A DNA stretch of 64,000 nucleotides from Liolophura sinensis. Its lineage: Eukaryota > Mollusca > Polyplacophora > Chitonida > Chitonidae. Location: assembly GCF_032854445.1 (NCBI RefSeq), contig NW_027018090.1, positions 1 to 64,000 on the forward strand, read 5' to 3'. Of this stretch, positions 13,721-27,610 are shown in pieces. A model generated the notes under the pieces. That model ran no database searches, was not told where the DNA came from, and saw only the letters and a program-made list of their open reading frames with translations. How positions within the stretch are numbered: position 1 is the first letter of the stretch; each line of letters begins with the position of its first letter. The translations under genes and the position numbers were made by a program.

Positions 13721-16700
13721 AGCCGATTTCAATTAACAAAAAGACCAGGCAAAAATGCAAAAGTGGAAAAACTGTTCCAGTGCTGCTGGTAAGAGGCTAA
13801 TCCGACGTATTTTGTGACGAGAAATCGAATGGTGCAAACCGCGTTGCTCTCCGACCAAAACCTTTGGCTGTAGCGACAATTCAATGATCATTGATGTCAT
13901 AATCACGTGCCCAGCAACGGCTCTTACTCCATGGAAACCAGGGATATTTGCAATTTTTTAACAGCTGCCGATGCCTGGCCCAATTCCGTATCTTTTGGCA
14001 CCTTATAAATGTGGGTCAGTGTTTAGTTGTACTTCTTACAGCAGACTGTATCAAGTACCTTGTGTTTTTTATGTACAAATGGTGTGGTTTTTCTACACGT
14101 AGATAAAGACATTGAGATTGTCTTGCACTTAGAAGTAAGACAATTGCTGGGTGAGTTAAATGGGCTTGGCCCAAAGATTTTAGGTCTTCTGGGCTACCGA
14201 AGGGCACATAACTTATAGTCAAAAGTTGAATATAGTAATGACCAGTCGCGATTGTACAGAGTACAGTGTAGCCGATTTCAATTAACAAAAAGACCAGGGA
14301 AAAATGCAAAAGTGGAAAAACTGTTCCAGTGCTGCTGGTAAGAGGCTAATCCGACGTATTTTGTGACGAGAAATCGATTGGTGCAAACCACGTTGCTTTC
14401 CGACCAATCCTTTTGGTTGTAGTGACAATTGAATGATCATTTATGTCATAATCACGTACCCAGCAACGGCTCTTACTCCATGGAAACCAGGGAAATTTGC
14501 AACTTTTCAACAGCTGCCGATACCTGGCTGAATTCCGCATCTTTTGGCACCTTATTCAATGTGGGTCTGTGGTCAGTTGTACTTTTTACAGCAGACTGTA
14601 TCAAGTACCTTGTGTTTTTCACGTACAAATGGTGTGGTTTTTCTACACGTAGATAAAGACATTGAGATTGTCTTGGACTTAGAAGTAAGACAATTGCTGG
14701 GTGAGTTAAATGGGCTTAGCCGAAAGATTTGACGTCTTCTGGGCTACCGAAGGGCACATAACTTATAGTCAAAAGTTGAATATAGTAATGACCAGTCGCG
14801 ATTGTACAGAGTACAGAGTAGCCGATTTCAATTAACAAAAAGACCAGGCAAAAATGCAAAAGTGGAAAAACTCTTCCAGTGCTGCTGGTAAGAGACTAAT
14901 CCGACGTATTTTGTGACGAGAAATCAAATGGTGCAAACCGCGTTGCTCTCCGACTAATACTTTTGGCTGTAGTGACAATTGAATGATCATTTATGTCATA
15001 ATCACGTGCCCAGCAACGGCTCTTACTCCATGGAAACCAGGGAAATTTGCAATTTTTTAACAGCTGCCGATGCCTGGCCCAATTCCGCATCTTTTGGCAC
15101 CTTATAAATGTGGGTCAGTGTTTAGTTGTACTTTTTACAGCAGACTGTATCAAGTACCTTGTGTTTTTTATGTACAAATGGTGTGGTTTTTCTACACGTA
15201 GATAAAGACATTGAGATTGTCTTGGACTTAGAAGTAAGACAATTGCTGGGTGAGTTAAATGGGCTTGGCCCAAAGATTTCAGGTCTTCTGAGCTACCGAA
15301 GGGCACATAACTTATAGTCAAAAGTTGAATGTAGTAATGACCAGTCGCGATTGTACAGAGTACAGTGTAGCCGGTTTCAATTAACAAAAAGACCAGGCAA
15401 AAATGCAAAAGTGTAAAAACTGTTCCAGTGCTACTAGTAGAAGGCTAATCCGACGTATTTTGTGACGAGAAATCGAATGGTGCAATCCGCGTTGCTCTCT
15501 AACCAATAGTTTTGGCTGTAGTGACAATTGAATGATCATTTATGTCATAATCACGTGCGTAGCAACGGCTCTTACTCCATGGAAACCAGGGAAATTTGCA
15601 ATTTTTCAACAGCTGCCGATGCCTGGCTCAATTCCGAATCTTTTGACACCTTACTGAAGTGGGTCAGTGTTCAGTTGTACTTTTTACAGCAGACTGTATC
15701 AAGTACCTTGTGTTTTTCATGTACAAATGGTGTGGTTTTTCTACACGTAGATAAAGACAGTGAGATTGTCTTTGACTTAGAAGTAAGACAATTGCTGGGT
15801 GAGTTAAATGGGCTTAGCCGAAAGATTTGACGTCTTCTGGGCTACCGAAGGGCACATAACTAATAGTCAAAAGTTGAATATAGTAATGACCAGTCGCGAT
15901 TGTACAGAGTACAGTGTAGCCGATTTCAATTAACAAAAAGACCAGGCAAAAATGCAAAAGTGGAAAAACTGTTCCAGTGCTGCTGGTAAGAGGCTAATCC
16001 GACGTATTTTGTGACGAGAAATCGAATGGTGCAAACCGCGTTGCTCTCCGACCAAAACCTTTGGCTGTAGCGACAATTCAATGATCATTGATGTCATAAT
16101 CACGTGCCCAGCAACGGCTCTTACTCCATGGAAACCAGGGATATTTGCAATTTTTTTAACAGCTGCCGATGCCTGGCTCAATTCCGCATCTTTTGGCACC
16201 TTACTGAAGTGGGTCAGTGTTCAGTTGTACTTTTTACAGCAGACTGTATCAAGTACCTTGTGTTTTTTATGTACAAATGGCCTGGTTTTTCTACACGTAG
16301 ATAAAGACATTGAGATTGTCTTGGACTTAGAAGTAAGACAATTGCTGGGTGAGTTAAATGGGCTTGGCCCAAAGATTTGACGTCTTCTGAGCTACCGAAG
16401 GGCACATAACTTATAGTCAAAAGTTGAATATAGTAATGACCAGTCGCGATTGTACAGAGTACAGTGTAGCCGGTTTCAATTAACAAAAAGACCAGGTAAA
16501 AATGCAAAAGTGTAAAAACTGTTCCAGTGCTACTAGTAGAAGGCTAATCCGACGTATTTTGTGACGAGATATCGAATGGTGCAATCCGCGTTGCTCTCCG
16601 ACCAATACTTTTGGCTGTAGCGACAATTAAATGATCATTTATGTCATAATCACGTGCGTAGCAACGGCTCTTACTCCATGGAAACCAGGGAAATTTGCAA

Positions 16701-17016
16701 TTTTTCAACAGCTGCCGATGCCTGGCTCAATTCCGAATCTTTTGACACCTTACTGAAGTGGGTCAGTGTTCAGTTGTACTTTTTACAGCAGACTGTATCA
16801 AGTACCTTGTGTTTTTCATGTACAAATGGTGTGGTTTTTCTACACGTAGATAAAGACAGTGAGATTGTCTTGGACTTAGAAGTAAGACAATTGCTGGGTG
16901 AGTTAAATGGGCTTAGCCCAAAGATTTGACGTCTTCTGGGCTACCGAAGGGCACATAACTTATAGTCAAAAGTTGAATATAGTAATGACCAGTCGCGATT
17001 GTACAGAGTACAGTGT
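13721..17016. repeat. 6-monomer HOR (3296 bp), copy 1
   Basis: Monomers start at 13721, 14270, 14820, 15369, 15918 and 16468. Order: class A with 'gaccaaaacctttgg', b with 'accacgttgctttcc', the hybrid described at 12623, the 'gacagtgag' B type with 'gtctttgac', a B type with 'gaccaaaacc' and 'atggcctgg', and a B type with 'gagatatcg' and 'acaattaaatg'. The full set repeats at +3296. Similarity to the second copy extends upstream into the monomer at 13172, from about 13335. Confidence 0.92.
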
Positions 17017-20000
17017 AGCCGATTTCAATTAACAAAAAGACCAGGCAAAAATGCAAAAGTGGAAAAACTGTTCCAGTGCTGCTGGTAAGAGGCTAATCCG
17101 ACGTATTTTGTGACGAGAAATCGAATGGTGCAAACCGCGTTGCTCTCCGACCAAAACCTTTGGCTGTAGCGACAATTCAATGATCATTGATGTCATAATC
17201 ACGTGCCCAGCAACGGCTCTTACTCCATGGAAACCAGGGATATTTGCAATTTTTTAACAGCTGCCGATGCCTGGCCCAATTCCGTATCTTTTGGCACCTT
17301 ATAAATGTGGGTCAGTGTTTAGTTGTACTTCTTACAGCAGACTGTATCAAGTACCTTGTGTTTTTTATGTACAAATGGTGTGGTTTTTCTACACGTAGAT
17401 AAAGACATTGAGATTGTCTTGCACTTAGAAGTAAGACAATTGCTGGGTGAGTTAAATGGGCTTGGCCCAAAGATTTTAGGTCTTCTGGGCTACCGAAGGG
17501 CACATAACTTATAGTCAAAAGTTGAATATAGTAATGACCAGTCGCGATTGTACAGAGTACAGTGTAGCCGATTTCAATTAACAAAAAGACCAGGGAAAAA
17601 TGCAAAAGTGGAAAAACTGTTCCAGTGCTGCTGGTAAGAGGCTAATCCGACGTATTTTGTGACGAGAAATCGATTGGTGCAAACCACGTTGCTTTCCGAC
17701 CAATCCTTTTGGTTGTAGTGACAATTGAATGATCATTTATGTCATAATCACGTACCCAGCAACGGCTCTTACTCCATGGAAACCAGGGAAATTTGCAACT
17801 TTTCAACAGCTGCCGATACCTGGCTGAATTCCGCATCTTTTGGCACCTTATTCAATGTGGGTCTGTGGTCAGTTGTACTTTTTACAGCAGACTGTATCAA
17901 GTACCTTGTGTTTTTCACGTACAAATGGTGTGGTTTTTCTACACGTAGATAAAGACATTGAGATTGTCTTGGACTTAGAAGTAAGACAATTGCTGGGTGA
18001 GTTAAATGGGCTTAGCCGAAAGATTTGACGTCTTCTGGGCTACCGAAGGGCACATAACTTATAGTCAAAAGTTGAATATAGTAATGACCAGTCGCGATTG
18101 TACAGAGTACAGAGTAGCCGATTTCAATTAACAAAAAGACCAGGCAAAAATGCAAAAGTGGAAAAACTCTTCCAGTGCTGCTGGTAAGAGACTAATCCGA
18201 CGTATTTTGTGACGAGAAATCAAATGGTGCAAACCGCGTTGCTCTCCGACTAATACTTTTGGCTGTAGTGACAATTGAATGATCATTTATGTCATAATCA
18301 CGTGCCCAGCAACGGCTCTTACTCCATGGAAACCAGGGAAATTTGCAATTTTTTAACAGCTGCCGATGCCTGGCCCAATTCCGCATCTTTTGGCACCTTA
18401 TAAATGTGGGTCAGTGTTTAGTTGTACTTTTTACAGCAGACTGTATCAAGTACCTTGTGTTTTTTATGTACAAATGGTGTGGTTTTTCTACACGTAGATA
18501 AAGACATTGAGATTGTCTTGGACTTAGAAGTAAGACAATTGCTGGGTGAGTTAAATGGGCTTGGCCCAAAGATTTCAGGTCTTCTGAGCTACCGAAGGGC
18601 ACATAACTTATAGTCAAAAGTTGAATGTAGTAATGACCAGTCGCGATTGTACAGAGTACAGTGTAGCCGGTTTCAATTAACAAAAAGACCAGGCAAAAAT
18701 GCAAAAGTGTAAAAACTGTTCCAGTGCTACTAGTAGAAGGCTAATCCGACGTATTTTGTGACGAGAAATCGAATGGTGCAATCCGCGTTGCTCTCTAACC
18801 AATAGTTTTGGCTGTAGTGACAATTGAATGATCATTTATGTCATAATCACGTGCGTAGCAACGGCTCTTACTCCATGGAAACCAGGGAAATTTGCAATTT
18901 TTCAACAGCTGCCGATGCCTGGCTCAATTCCGAATCTTTTGACACCTTACTGAAGTGGGTCAGTGTTCAGTTGTACTTTTTACAGCAGACTGTATCAAGT
19001 ACCTTGTGTTTTTCATGTACAAATGGTGTGGTTTTTCTACACGTAGATAAAGACAGTGAGATTGTCTTTGACTTAGAAGTAAGACAATTGCTGGGTGAGT
19101 TAAATGGGCTTAGCCGAAAGATTTGACGTCTTCTGGGCTACCGAAGGGCACATAACTAATAGTCAAAAGTTGAATATAGTAATGACCAGTCGCGATTGTA
19201 CAGAGTACAGTGTAGCCGATTTCAATTAACAAAAAGACCAGGCAAAAATGCAAAAGTGGAAAAACTGTTCCAGTGCTGCTGGTAAGAGGCTAATCCGACG
19301 TATTTTGTGACGAGAAATCGAATGGTGCAAACCGCGTTGCTCTCCGACCAAAACCTTTGGCTGTAGCGACAATTCAATGATCATTGATGTCATAATCACG
19401 TGCCCAGCAACGGCTCTTACTCCATGGAAACCAGGGATATTTGCAATTTTTTTAACAGCTGCCGATGCCTGGCTCAATTCCGCATCTTTTGGCACCTTAC
19501 TGAAGTGGGTCAGTGTTCAGTTGTACTTTTTACAGCAGACTGTATCAAGTACCTTGTGTTTTTTATGTACAAATGGCCTGGTTTTTCTACACGTAGATAA
19601 AGAGATTGAGATTGTCTTGGACTTAGAAGTAAGACAATTGCTGGGTGAGTTAAATGGGCTTGGCCCAAAGATTTGACGTCTTCTGAGCTACCGAAGGGCA
19701 CATAACTTATAGTCAAAAGTTGAATATAGTAATGACCAGTCGCGATTGTACAGAGTACAGTGTAGCCGGTTTCAATTAACAAAAAGACCAGGTAAAAATG
19801 CAAAAGTGTAAAAACTGTTCCAGTGCTACTAGTAGAAGGCTAATCCGACGTATTTTGTGACGAGATATCGAATGGTGCAATCCGCGTTGCTCTCCGACCA
19901 ATACTTTTGGCTGTAGCGACAATTAAATGATCATTTATGTCATAATCACGTGCGTAGCAACGGCTCTTACTCCATGGAAACCAGGGAAATTTGCAATTTT

Positions 20001-20312
20001 TCAACAGCTGCCGATGCCTGGCTCAATTCCGAATCTTTTGACACCTTACTGAAGTGGGTCAGTGTTCAGTTGTACTTTTTACAGCAGACTGTATCAAGTA
20101 CCTTGTGTTTTTCATGTACAAATGGTGTGGTTTTTCTACACGTAGATAAAGACATTGAGATTGTCTTGGACTTAGAAGTAAGACAATTGCTGGGTGAGTT
20201 AAATGGGCTTAGCCCAAAGATTTGACGTCTTCTGGGCTACCGAAGGGCACATAACTTATAGTCAAAAGTTGAATATAGTAATGACCAGTCGTGATTGTAC
20301 AGAGTACAGTGT
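17017..20312. repeat. 6-monomer HOR (3296 bp), copy 2
   Basis: Near-exact repeat of 13721-17016 at +3296, including the rare 'accacgttgctttcc' and 'acctttgg' variants. By eye I found few differences: 'aaagagattg' at about 19603 against 'aaagacattg', 'gacattgag' at about 20152 against 'gacagtgag', and 'gtcgtgattg' at about 20289 against 'gtcgcgattg'. The last two lie in the final monomer, which turns into another type near its 3' end. So few differences imply a recent duplication. Confidence 0.92.
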
Positions 20313-23300
20313 AGCCGATTTCAATTAACAAAAAGACCAGGTAAAAATGCAAAATTGGAAAAATTGTTCCAGTGCTGCTGGTAAGAGGCTAATCCGACGT
20401 ATTTTGTGACGAGAAATCGAATGGTGCAATCCGCGTTGCTCTCCGACCAATACTTTTGGCTGTAGTGACAATTGAATGATCATTTATGTCATAATCACGT
20501 GCCCAGCAACGGCTCTTACGCCATTTAAACCAGGGAAATTTGCAATTTTTCAACAGCTGCCGATACCTGGCTCAATTCCGCATCTTTTAGCACCTTATTC
20601 ATGTGGGTCTGTGGTCAGTTGTACTTTTTACAGCAGACTGTATCAAGTACCTTGTGTTTTTCACGTACAAATGGTGTGGTTTTTCTACACGTAGATAAAG
20701 ACATTGAGATTGTCTTGGACTTAGAAGTAAGACAATTGCTGGGTGAGTTAAATGGGCTTAGCCCAAAGATTTGACGTCTTCTGGGCTACCGAAGGGCACA
20801 TAACTTATAGTCAAAAGTTGAATATAGTAATGACCAGTCGCGATTGTACAGAGTACAGTGTAGCCGATTTTAATTACCAAAAAGACCAGGCAAAAATGCA
20901 AAAGTGGAAAAACTGTTCCAGTGCTGCTGGTAAGAGGCTACTCCGACGTATTTTGTGACGAGAAATCAAATGGTGCAAACCGCGTTGCTCTCCGACCAAT
21001 ACTTTTGGCTGTAGTGACAATTGAATGATCATTTATGTCATAATCAAGTGCGTAGCGACGGCTCTTACTCCATGGAAACCAGGGAAATTTGCAATTTTTC
21101 AACAGCTGCCGATGCCTGGCTCAATTCCGCATCTTTTGGCACCTTACTGAAGTGGGTCAGTGTTCAGTTGTACTTTTTACAGCAGACTGTATCAAGTACC
21201 TTGTGTTTATCCTGTACAAATGGTGTGGTTTTTCTACACGTAGATAAAGACATTGAGATTGTCTTGCACTTAGAAGTAAGACAATTGCTGGGTGAGTTAA
21301 ATGGGCTTAGCCCAAAGATTTGACGTCTTCTGGGCTACCGAAGCGCACATAACTTATAGTCAAAAGTTGAATATAGTAATGACCAGTCGCGATTGTACAG
21401 AGTACAGTGTAGCCGATTTCAATTAACAAAAAGACCAGGTAAAAATGCAAAATTGGAAAAATTGTTCCAGTGCTGCTGGTAAGAGACTAATCCGACGTAT
21501 TTTGTGACGAGAAATCGAATGGTGCAAACCGCGTTGCTCTCCGACCAATACTTTTGCCTGTAGTGACAATTCAATGATCATTTATGTCATAATCACGTGC
21601 CCAGCAACGGCTCTTACTCCATGGAAACCAGGGATATTTGCAATTTTTTAACAGCTGCCGATGCCTGGCCCAATTCCGTATCTTTTGGCACCTTATAAAT
21701 GTGGGTCAGTGTTTAGTTGTACTTTTTACAGCAGACTGTATCAAGTACCTTGTGTTTTTCACGTACAAATGGTCTGGTTTTTCTACACGTAGATAAAGAC
21801 ATTGAGATTGTCTTGGACTTAGAAGTAAGACAATTGCTGGGTGAGTTAAATGGGCTTAGCCCAAAGATTTGACGTCTTCTGGGCTACCGAAGGGCACATA
21901 ACTTATAGTCAAAAGTTGAATATAGTAATGACCAGTCGCGATTGTACAGAGTACAGTGTAGCCGATTTCAATTAACAAAAAGACCAGGTAAAAATGCAAA
22001 AGTGGAAAAACTGTTCCAGTGCTGCTGGTAAGAGGCTAATCCGACGTATTTTGTGACGAGAAATCGAATGGTGCAATCCGCGTTGCTCTCCGACCAATAC
22101 TTTTGGCTGTAGCGACAATTCAATGAATATTGATGTCAAAATCACGTGCCCAGCAACGGCTCCTACTCCATGGAAACCAGGGATATTTGCAATTTTTTAA
22201 CAGCTGCCGATGCCTGGCCCAATTCCGTATCTTTTGGCACCTTATAAATGTGGGTCAGTGTTTAGTTGTACTTTTTACAGCAGACTGTATCAAGTACCTT
22301 GTGTTTTTTATGTACAAATGGTCTGGTTTTTCTACACGTAGATAAAGACATTGAGATTGTCTTGGACTTAGAAGTAAGACAATTGCTGGGTGAGTTAAAT
22401 GGGCTTGGCCCAAAGATTTTAGGTCTTCTGGGCTACCGAAGGGCACATAACTTATAGTCAAAAGTTGAATATAGTAATGACCAGTCGCGATTGTACAGAG
22501 TACAGTGTAGCCGATTTCAATTAACAAAAAGACCGGGGAAAAATGCAAAAGTGGAAAAACTGTTCCAGTGCTGCTGGTAAGAGGCTAATCCGACGTATTT
22601 TGTGACGAGAAATCGAATGGTGCAAACCGCGTTGCTCTCCGACCAATCCTTTTGGTTGTAGTGACAATTGAATGATCATTTATGTCATAATCACGTGCCC
22701 AGCAACGGCTCTTACTCCATGGAAACCAGGGAAATTTGCAATTTTTCAACAGCTGCCGATGCCTGGCTCAATTCCGAATCTTTTGGCACCTTACTGAAGT
22801 GGGTCAGTGTTCAGTTGTACTTTTTACAGCAGACTGTATCAAGTACCTTGTGTTTTTTATGTACAAATGGTGTGGTTTTTCTACACGTAGATAAAGACAT
22901 TGAGATTGTCTTGGACTTAGAAGTAAGACAATTGCTGGGTGAGTTAAATGGGCTTAGCCCAAAGATTTGACGTCTTCTGGGCTACCGAAGGGCACATAAC
23001 TTATAGTCAAAAGTTGAATATAGTAATGACCAGTCGCGATTGTACAGAGTACAGTGTAGCCGATTTCAATTAACAAAAAGACCAGTCAAAAATGCAAAAT
23101 TGAAAAAATTGTTCCAGTGCTGCTGGTAAGAGACTAATCCGACGTATTTTGTGACGACAAATCGAATGGTGCAAACCGCGTTGCTGTCCAACCAATACTT
23201 TTGCCTGTAGTGACAATTGAATGATCATTTATGTCATAATCACGTACCCAGCAACGGCTCTTACTCCATGGAAACAAGGGAAATTTGCAACTTTTCAACA

Positions 23301-24705
23301 ACTGCCGATACCTGGCTCAATTCCGCATCTTTTGGCACCTTATTCAATGTGGGTCTGTGGTCAGTTGTACTTTTTACAGCAGACTGTATCAAGTACCTTG
23401 TGTTTTTCACGTACAAATGGTGTGGTTTTTCTACACGTAGATAAAGACATTGAGATTGTCTTGGACTTAGAAGTAAGACAATTGCTGGGTGAGTTAAATG
23501 GGCTTAGCCGGAAGATTTGACGTCTTCTGGGCTACCGAAGGGCACATAACTTATAGTCAAAAGTTGAATATAGTAATGACCAGTCGCGATTGTACAGAGT
23601 ACAGTGTAACCGATTTCAATTAACAAAAAGACCAGGCAAAAATGCAAAAGTGGAAAAATTGTTCCAGTGCTGCTGGTAAGAGGCTAATCCGACGTATTTT
23701 GTGACGAGAAATCGAATGGTGCAAACCGCGTTGCTCTCCGACCAATACTTTTGGCTGTAGTGACAATTGAATGATCATTTATGTCATAATCACGTGCCCA
23801 GCAACGGCTCTTACTCCATGGAAACCAGGGAAATTTGCAATTTTTCAACAGCTGCCGATGCCTGGCTCAATTCCGAATCTTTTGGCACCTTACTGAAGTG
23901 GGTCAGTGTTCAGTTGTACTTTTTACAGCAGACTGTATCAAGTACCTTGTGTTTTTCACGTACAAATGGTGTGGTTTTTCTACACGTAGATAAAGACATT
24001 GAGATTGTCTTGCACTTAGAAGTAAGACAATTGCTGGGTGAGTTAAATGGGCTTAGCCCAAAGATTTGACGTCTTCTGGGCTACCGAAGGGCACATAACT
24101 TATAGTCAAAAATGGAATATAGTAATGACCAGTCGCGATTGTACAGAGTACAGTGTAGCCGATTTCAATTAACAAAAAGACCAGGTAAAAATGCAAAAGT
24201 GGAAAAACTGTTCCAGTGCTGCTGGTAAGAGGCTAATCCGACGTATTTTGTGACGAGAAATCGAATGGTGCAAACCGCGTTGCTCTCCGACCAATACTTT
24301 TGGCTGTAGCGACAATTGAATATTCATTTATGTCATAATCACGTGCACAGCAACGGCTCTTACTCCATGGAAACCAGGGAAATTTGCAATTTTTCAACAG
24401 CTGCCGATGCCTGGCTCAATTCCGAAACTTTTGGCAATTTACTGAAGTGGGTCAGTGTTCAGTTGTACTTTTTACAGCAGACTGTATCAAGTACCTTGTG
24501 TTTTTCATGTACAAATGGTCTGGTTTTTCTACACGTAGATAAAGACATTGAGATTGTCTTGGACTTAGAAGTAAAACAATTGCTGGGTGAGTTAAATGGG
24601 CTTAGCCGAAAGATTTGACGTCTTCTGGGCTACCGAAGGGCACATAACTTATAGTCAAAAGTTGAATGTAGTAATGACCAGTCGCGATTGTACAGAATAC
24701 AGTGT
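20313..24705. repeat. 8-monomer HOR e-f-g-h-a-b-i-d, single copy
   Basis: Monomers start at 20313 (e, 'ccatttaaacc'), 20862 (f, 'gtagcgacgg' and 'tttatcctgtac'), 21411 (g, 'ttttgcctgtag' with the A segment), 21960 (h, 'gtcaaaatc'), 22509 (a, 'ccttttggttgtag'), 23058 (b), 23608 (i, preceded by 'gtaaccg') and 24157 (d, 'gaatattcattt', 'ggcaatttac', 'gaagtaaaacaatt'). The same order without a forms the 7-mer from 37334, so this is probably the fuller ancestral version. Confidence 0.85.
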
Positions 24706-25254
24706 AGCCGATTTCAATTAACAAAAAGACCAGGTAAAAATGCAAAAGTGGAAAAACTGTTCCAGTGCTGCTGGTAAGAGGCTAATCCGACGTATTTTGT
24801 GACGAGAAATCGAATGGTGCAAACCGAGTTGCTCTCCGACCAATACTTTTGGCTGTAATGACAATTGAATGATCATTTATGTCATAATCACGTGCCCAGC
24901 AACGGCTCTTACTCCATGGAAACCAGGGAAATTTGCAATTTTTCAACAGCTGCCGATGCCTGGCTCAATTCCGCATCTTTTGGCACCTTATTCATGTGGG
25001 TCTGTGGTCAGTTGTACTTTTTACAGCAGACTGTATCAAGTACCTTGTGTTTTTCATGTACAAATGGTCTGATTTTTCTACACGTAGATAAAGACATTGA
25101 GATTGTCTTGGACTTAGAAGTAAGACAATTGCTGGGTGAGTTAAATGGGCTTAGCCGAAAGATTTGACGTCTTCTGGGCTACCGAAGGGCACATAACTTA
25201 TAGTCAAAAGTTGAATATAGTAATGACCAGTCGCGATTGTACAGAGTACAGTGT
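24706..25254. repeat. Class C monomer between 8-mer and 3-mer arrays
   Basis: A 549 bp class C copy with 'ttattcatgtggg' and the marker 'ggtctgatttttc'. It links d (24157) to the p-j-x array. The same marker recurs at about 27813 and 33301, in the monomers starting at 27469 and 32941. Confidence 0.85.
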
Positions 25255-26913
25255 AGCCGGTTTCAATTAACAAAAAGACCAGGTAAAAATGCAAAATTGG
25301 AAAAACTGTTCCAGTGCTGCTGGTAAGAGGCTAATCCGACGTATTTTGTGACGAGAAATCGAATGGTGCAAACCGCGTTGCTCTCCGACCAATACTTTTG
25401 GCTGTAGCGACAATTCAATGAATATTGATGTCATAATCACGTGCCCAGCAACGGCTCTTACTCCATGGAAACCAAGGATATTTGCAATTTTTTAACAGCT
25501 GCCGATGCTTGGCCCAATTCCGCATCTTTTGGCACCTTATAAATGTGGGTCAGTGTTTAGTTGTACTTTTTACAGCAGACTGTATCAAGTAACTTGTGTT
25601 TTTCACGTACAAATGGTGTGGTTTTTCTACACGTAGATAAAGACATTGAGATTGTCTTGGACTTAGAAGTAAGACAATTGCTGGGTGAGTTAAATGGGCT
25701 TGGCCCAAAGATTTCAGGTCTTCTGGGCTACCGAAGGGCACATAACTTATAGTCAAAAGTTGAATGTAGTAATGACCAGTCGCGATTGTACAGAGTACAG
25801 TGTAGCCGATTTCAATTAACAAAAAGACCAGGTAAAAATGCAAAAGTGGAAAAACTGTACCAGTGCTGCTGGTAAGAGGCTAATCCGGCGTATTTTGTGA
25901 CGAGAAATCGAATGGTGCAAACCGCGTTGCTCTCCGACCAATCCTTTTGGCTGTAGTGACAATTGAATGATCATTTATGTCATAATCACGTGCCCAGCAA
26001 CGGCTCTTACTCCATAGAAACCAGGGAAATTTGCAATTTTTCAACAGCTGCCGATGCCTGGCTCAATTCCTCATCTTTTGGCACCTTACTGAAGTGGGTC
26101 AGTGTTCAGTTGTACTTTTTACAGCAGACTGTATCAAGTACCTTGTGTTTTTCATGTACAAATGGTGTTGTTTTTCTACACGTAGATAAAGACATTGAGA
26201 TTGTCTTGGACTTAGAAGTAAGACAATTGCTGGATGAGTTAAATGGGCTTAGCCGAAAGATTTGACGTCTTCTGGGCTACCGAAGGGCACATAACTTATA
26301 GTCAAAAGTTGAATATAGTAATGACCAGTCGCGATTGTACAGAGTACAGTGTAGCCGATTTCAATTACGATTTCAATTAACAAAAAGACCAGGTAAAAAT
26401 GCAAAAGTGGAAAAACTGTTCCAGTGCTGCTGGTAAGAGGCTAATCCGACGTATTTTGTGACGAGAAATCGAATGGTGCAAACCGAGTTGCTCTCCGACC
26501 AATACTTTTGCTGTAGTGGACAATTGAATGATCATTTATGTCATAATCACGTGCCCAGCAACGGCTCTTACTCCATGGAAACCAGGGAAATTTGCAACTT
26601 TTCAACAGCTGCCGATGCCTGGCTCAATCCGCATCTTTTAGCACCTTACTGAAGTGGGTCAGTGTTCAGTTGTACCTTTTACAGCAGACTGTATCAAGTA
26701 CCTTGTGTTTTTTTATGTACAAATGGTGTGGTTTTTCTACACGTAGATAAAGACATTGAGATGTGTCTTGCACTTAGAGTAGGGCAATTGGCTGGGTGAG
26801 TTTAAATGGGCTTAGCCAAAGATTTCAGGTCTTCTGGGCTACGAAGGGCACATAACTTATAGTCAAAAGTTGTGAATTGAGTATAGTAGTTGGGATTGTA
26901 CAGAGTACAGTGT
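25255..26913. repeat. p-j-x 3-mer, first copy (x damaged)
   Basis: p (25255; 'gatgcttggcc', 'gtaacttgtg', 'gaatgtagtaatg'), j (25804; 'ctgtaccag', 'ccatagaaacc', 'attcctcat', 'ggatgagtt') and x (26353). The x copy is 561 bp. It has a 12 bp tandem duplication at 26356-26379 and many one-base indels in its second half. Undamaged p-j-x copies lie from 28001 on. Confidence 0.83.
26356..26379. repeat. 12 bp tandem duplication in x
   Basis: 'cgatttcaatta' occurs twice in direct succession. I saw no other monomer with two copies here. It accounts for the 561 bp length of this monomer. Confidence 0.92.
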
Positions 26914-27610
26914 AGCCAGTTTCAATTAACAAAAAGACAGGCAAAAATGCAAAAGTGGAAAAACTGTTCCAGTGCTACTAGTAGAGCTAATCCGACGTAT
27001 TTTGTGACGAGAAATCGGATGGTGCAAACCGAAGTTGCTCTCCGACCAATACTTTTGGCTGTAGTGACAATTGAATGATCATTTATGTCATAATCACGTG
27101 CCCAGCAACGGCTCTTACTCCCATGGAAACAGGGAATTTGAATTTTCAAGCTGGATGCTGGCTCAATTCTCATCTTTTGGCCATTTACTGAAGTGGGTCA
27201 GTGATCAGTTGTACTTTTTACAGCAGACTGTATCAAGTGTACTTGTGTTTATCATGTACAAAAATGGTCTGGTTTTCTTACATCGTAAGACAATGAGATA
27301 AGACTTGATTGTCTTGGACTTAGAAGTAAAACAATTGCTGGTGGTGAGTAAATGGGATTAGCCGAAGATATCGTCTTCTGGGCTACCGAAGGGCACATAA
27401 CTTATAGTCAAAAGTTGAATGTAGTAATGACCAGTCGCGATTGTACAGAATACAGTGTAGCCGATTTCAATTAACAAAAAGGAACAGTGTAAGGAAATGA
27501 AGGAAGTGGAAAAACTGTTCATTTTGTGAAGAGAAATCCGAGTATTGACGAAATCGAATGTGCAAACCGAGTTGCTCTCCGACCAATACTTTGGCTGTAA
27601 TGACAATTGA
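26500..27610. other. Degraded stretch rich in private indels
   Basis: The sequence is still the satellite in phase, but carries many private indels and substitutions, for example 'gagatgtgtcttgc', 'gttgtgaattgagtatag', 'actcccatggaaacaggg', 'cttacatcgtaagacaatg' and 'ggaacagtgtaaggaaatg'. The monomer at 27469 is 532 bp because part of the 'cagtgctgctggtaagagg' region is missing. The monomer at 26914 starts p-like ('agccagtttc', 'ctactagta') and ends d-like ('gaagtaaaacaatt', 'cagaatacag'). Single-base indels outnumber substitutions in places, more like uncorrected sequence than slow decay. A truly degenerate relic is the alternative. Confidence 0.75.

Noticed and set aside
26356-26379. 12 bp duplication as an insertion target-site duplication
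   Set aside because: The two copies are directly adjacent with nothing between them, and lie next to a zone of many other indels. A copying or consensus error is simpler.
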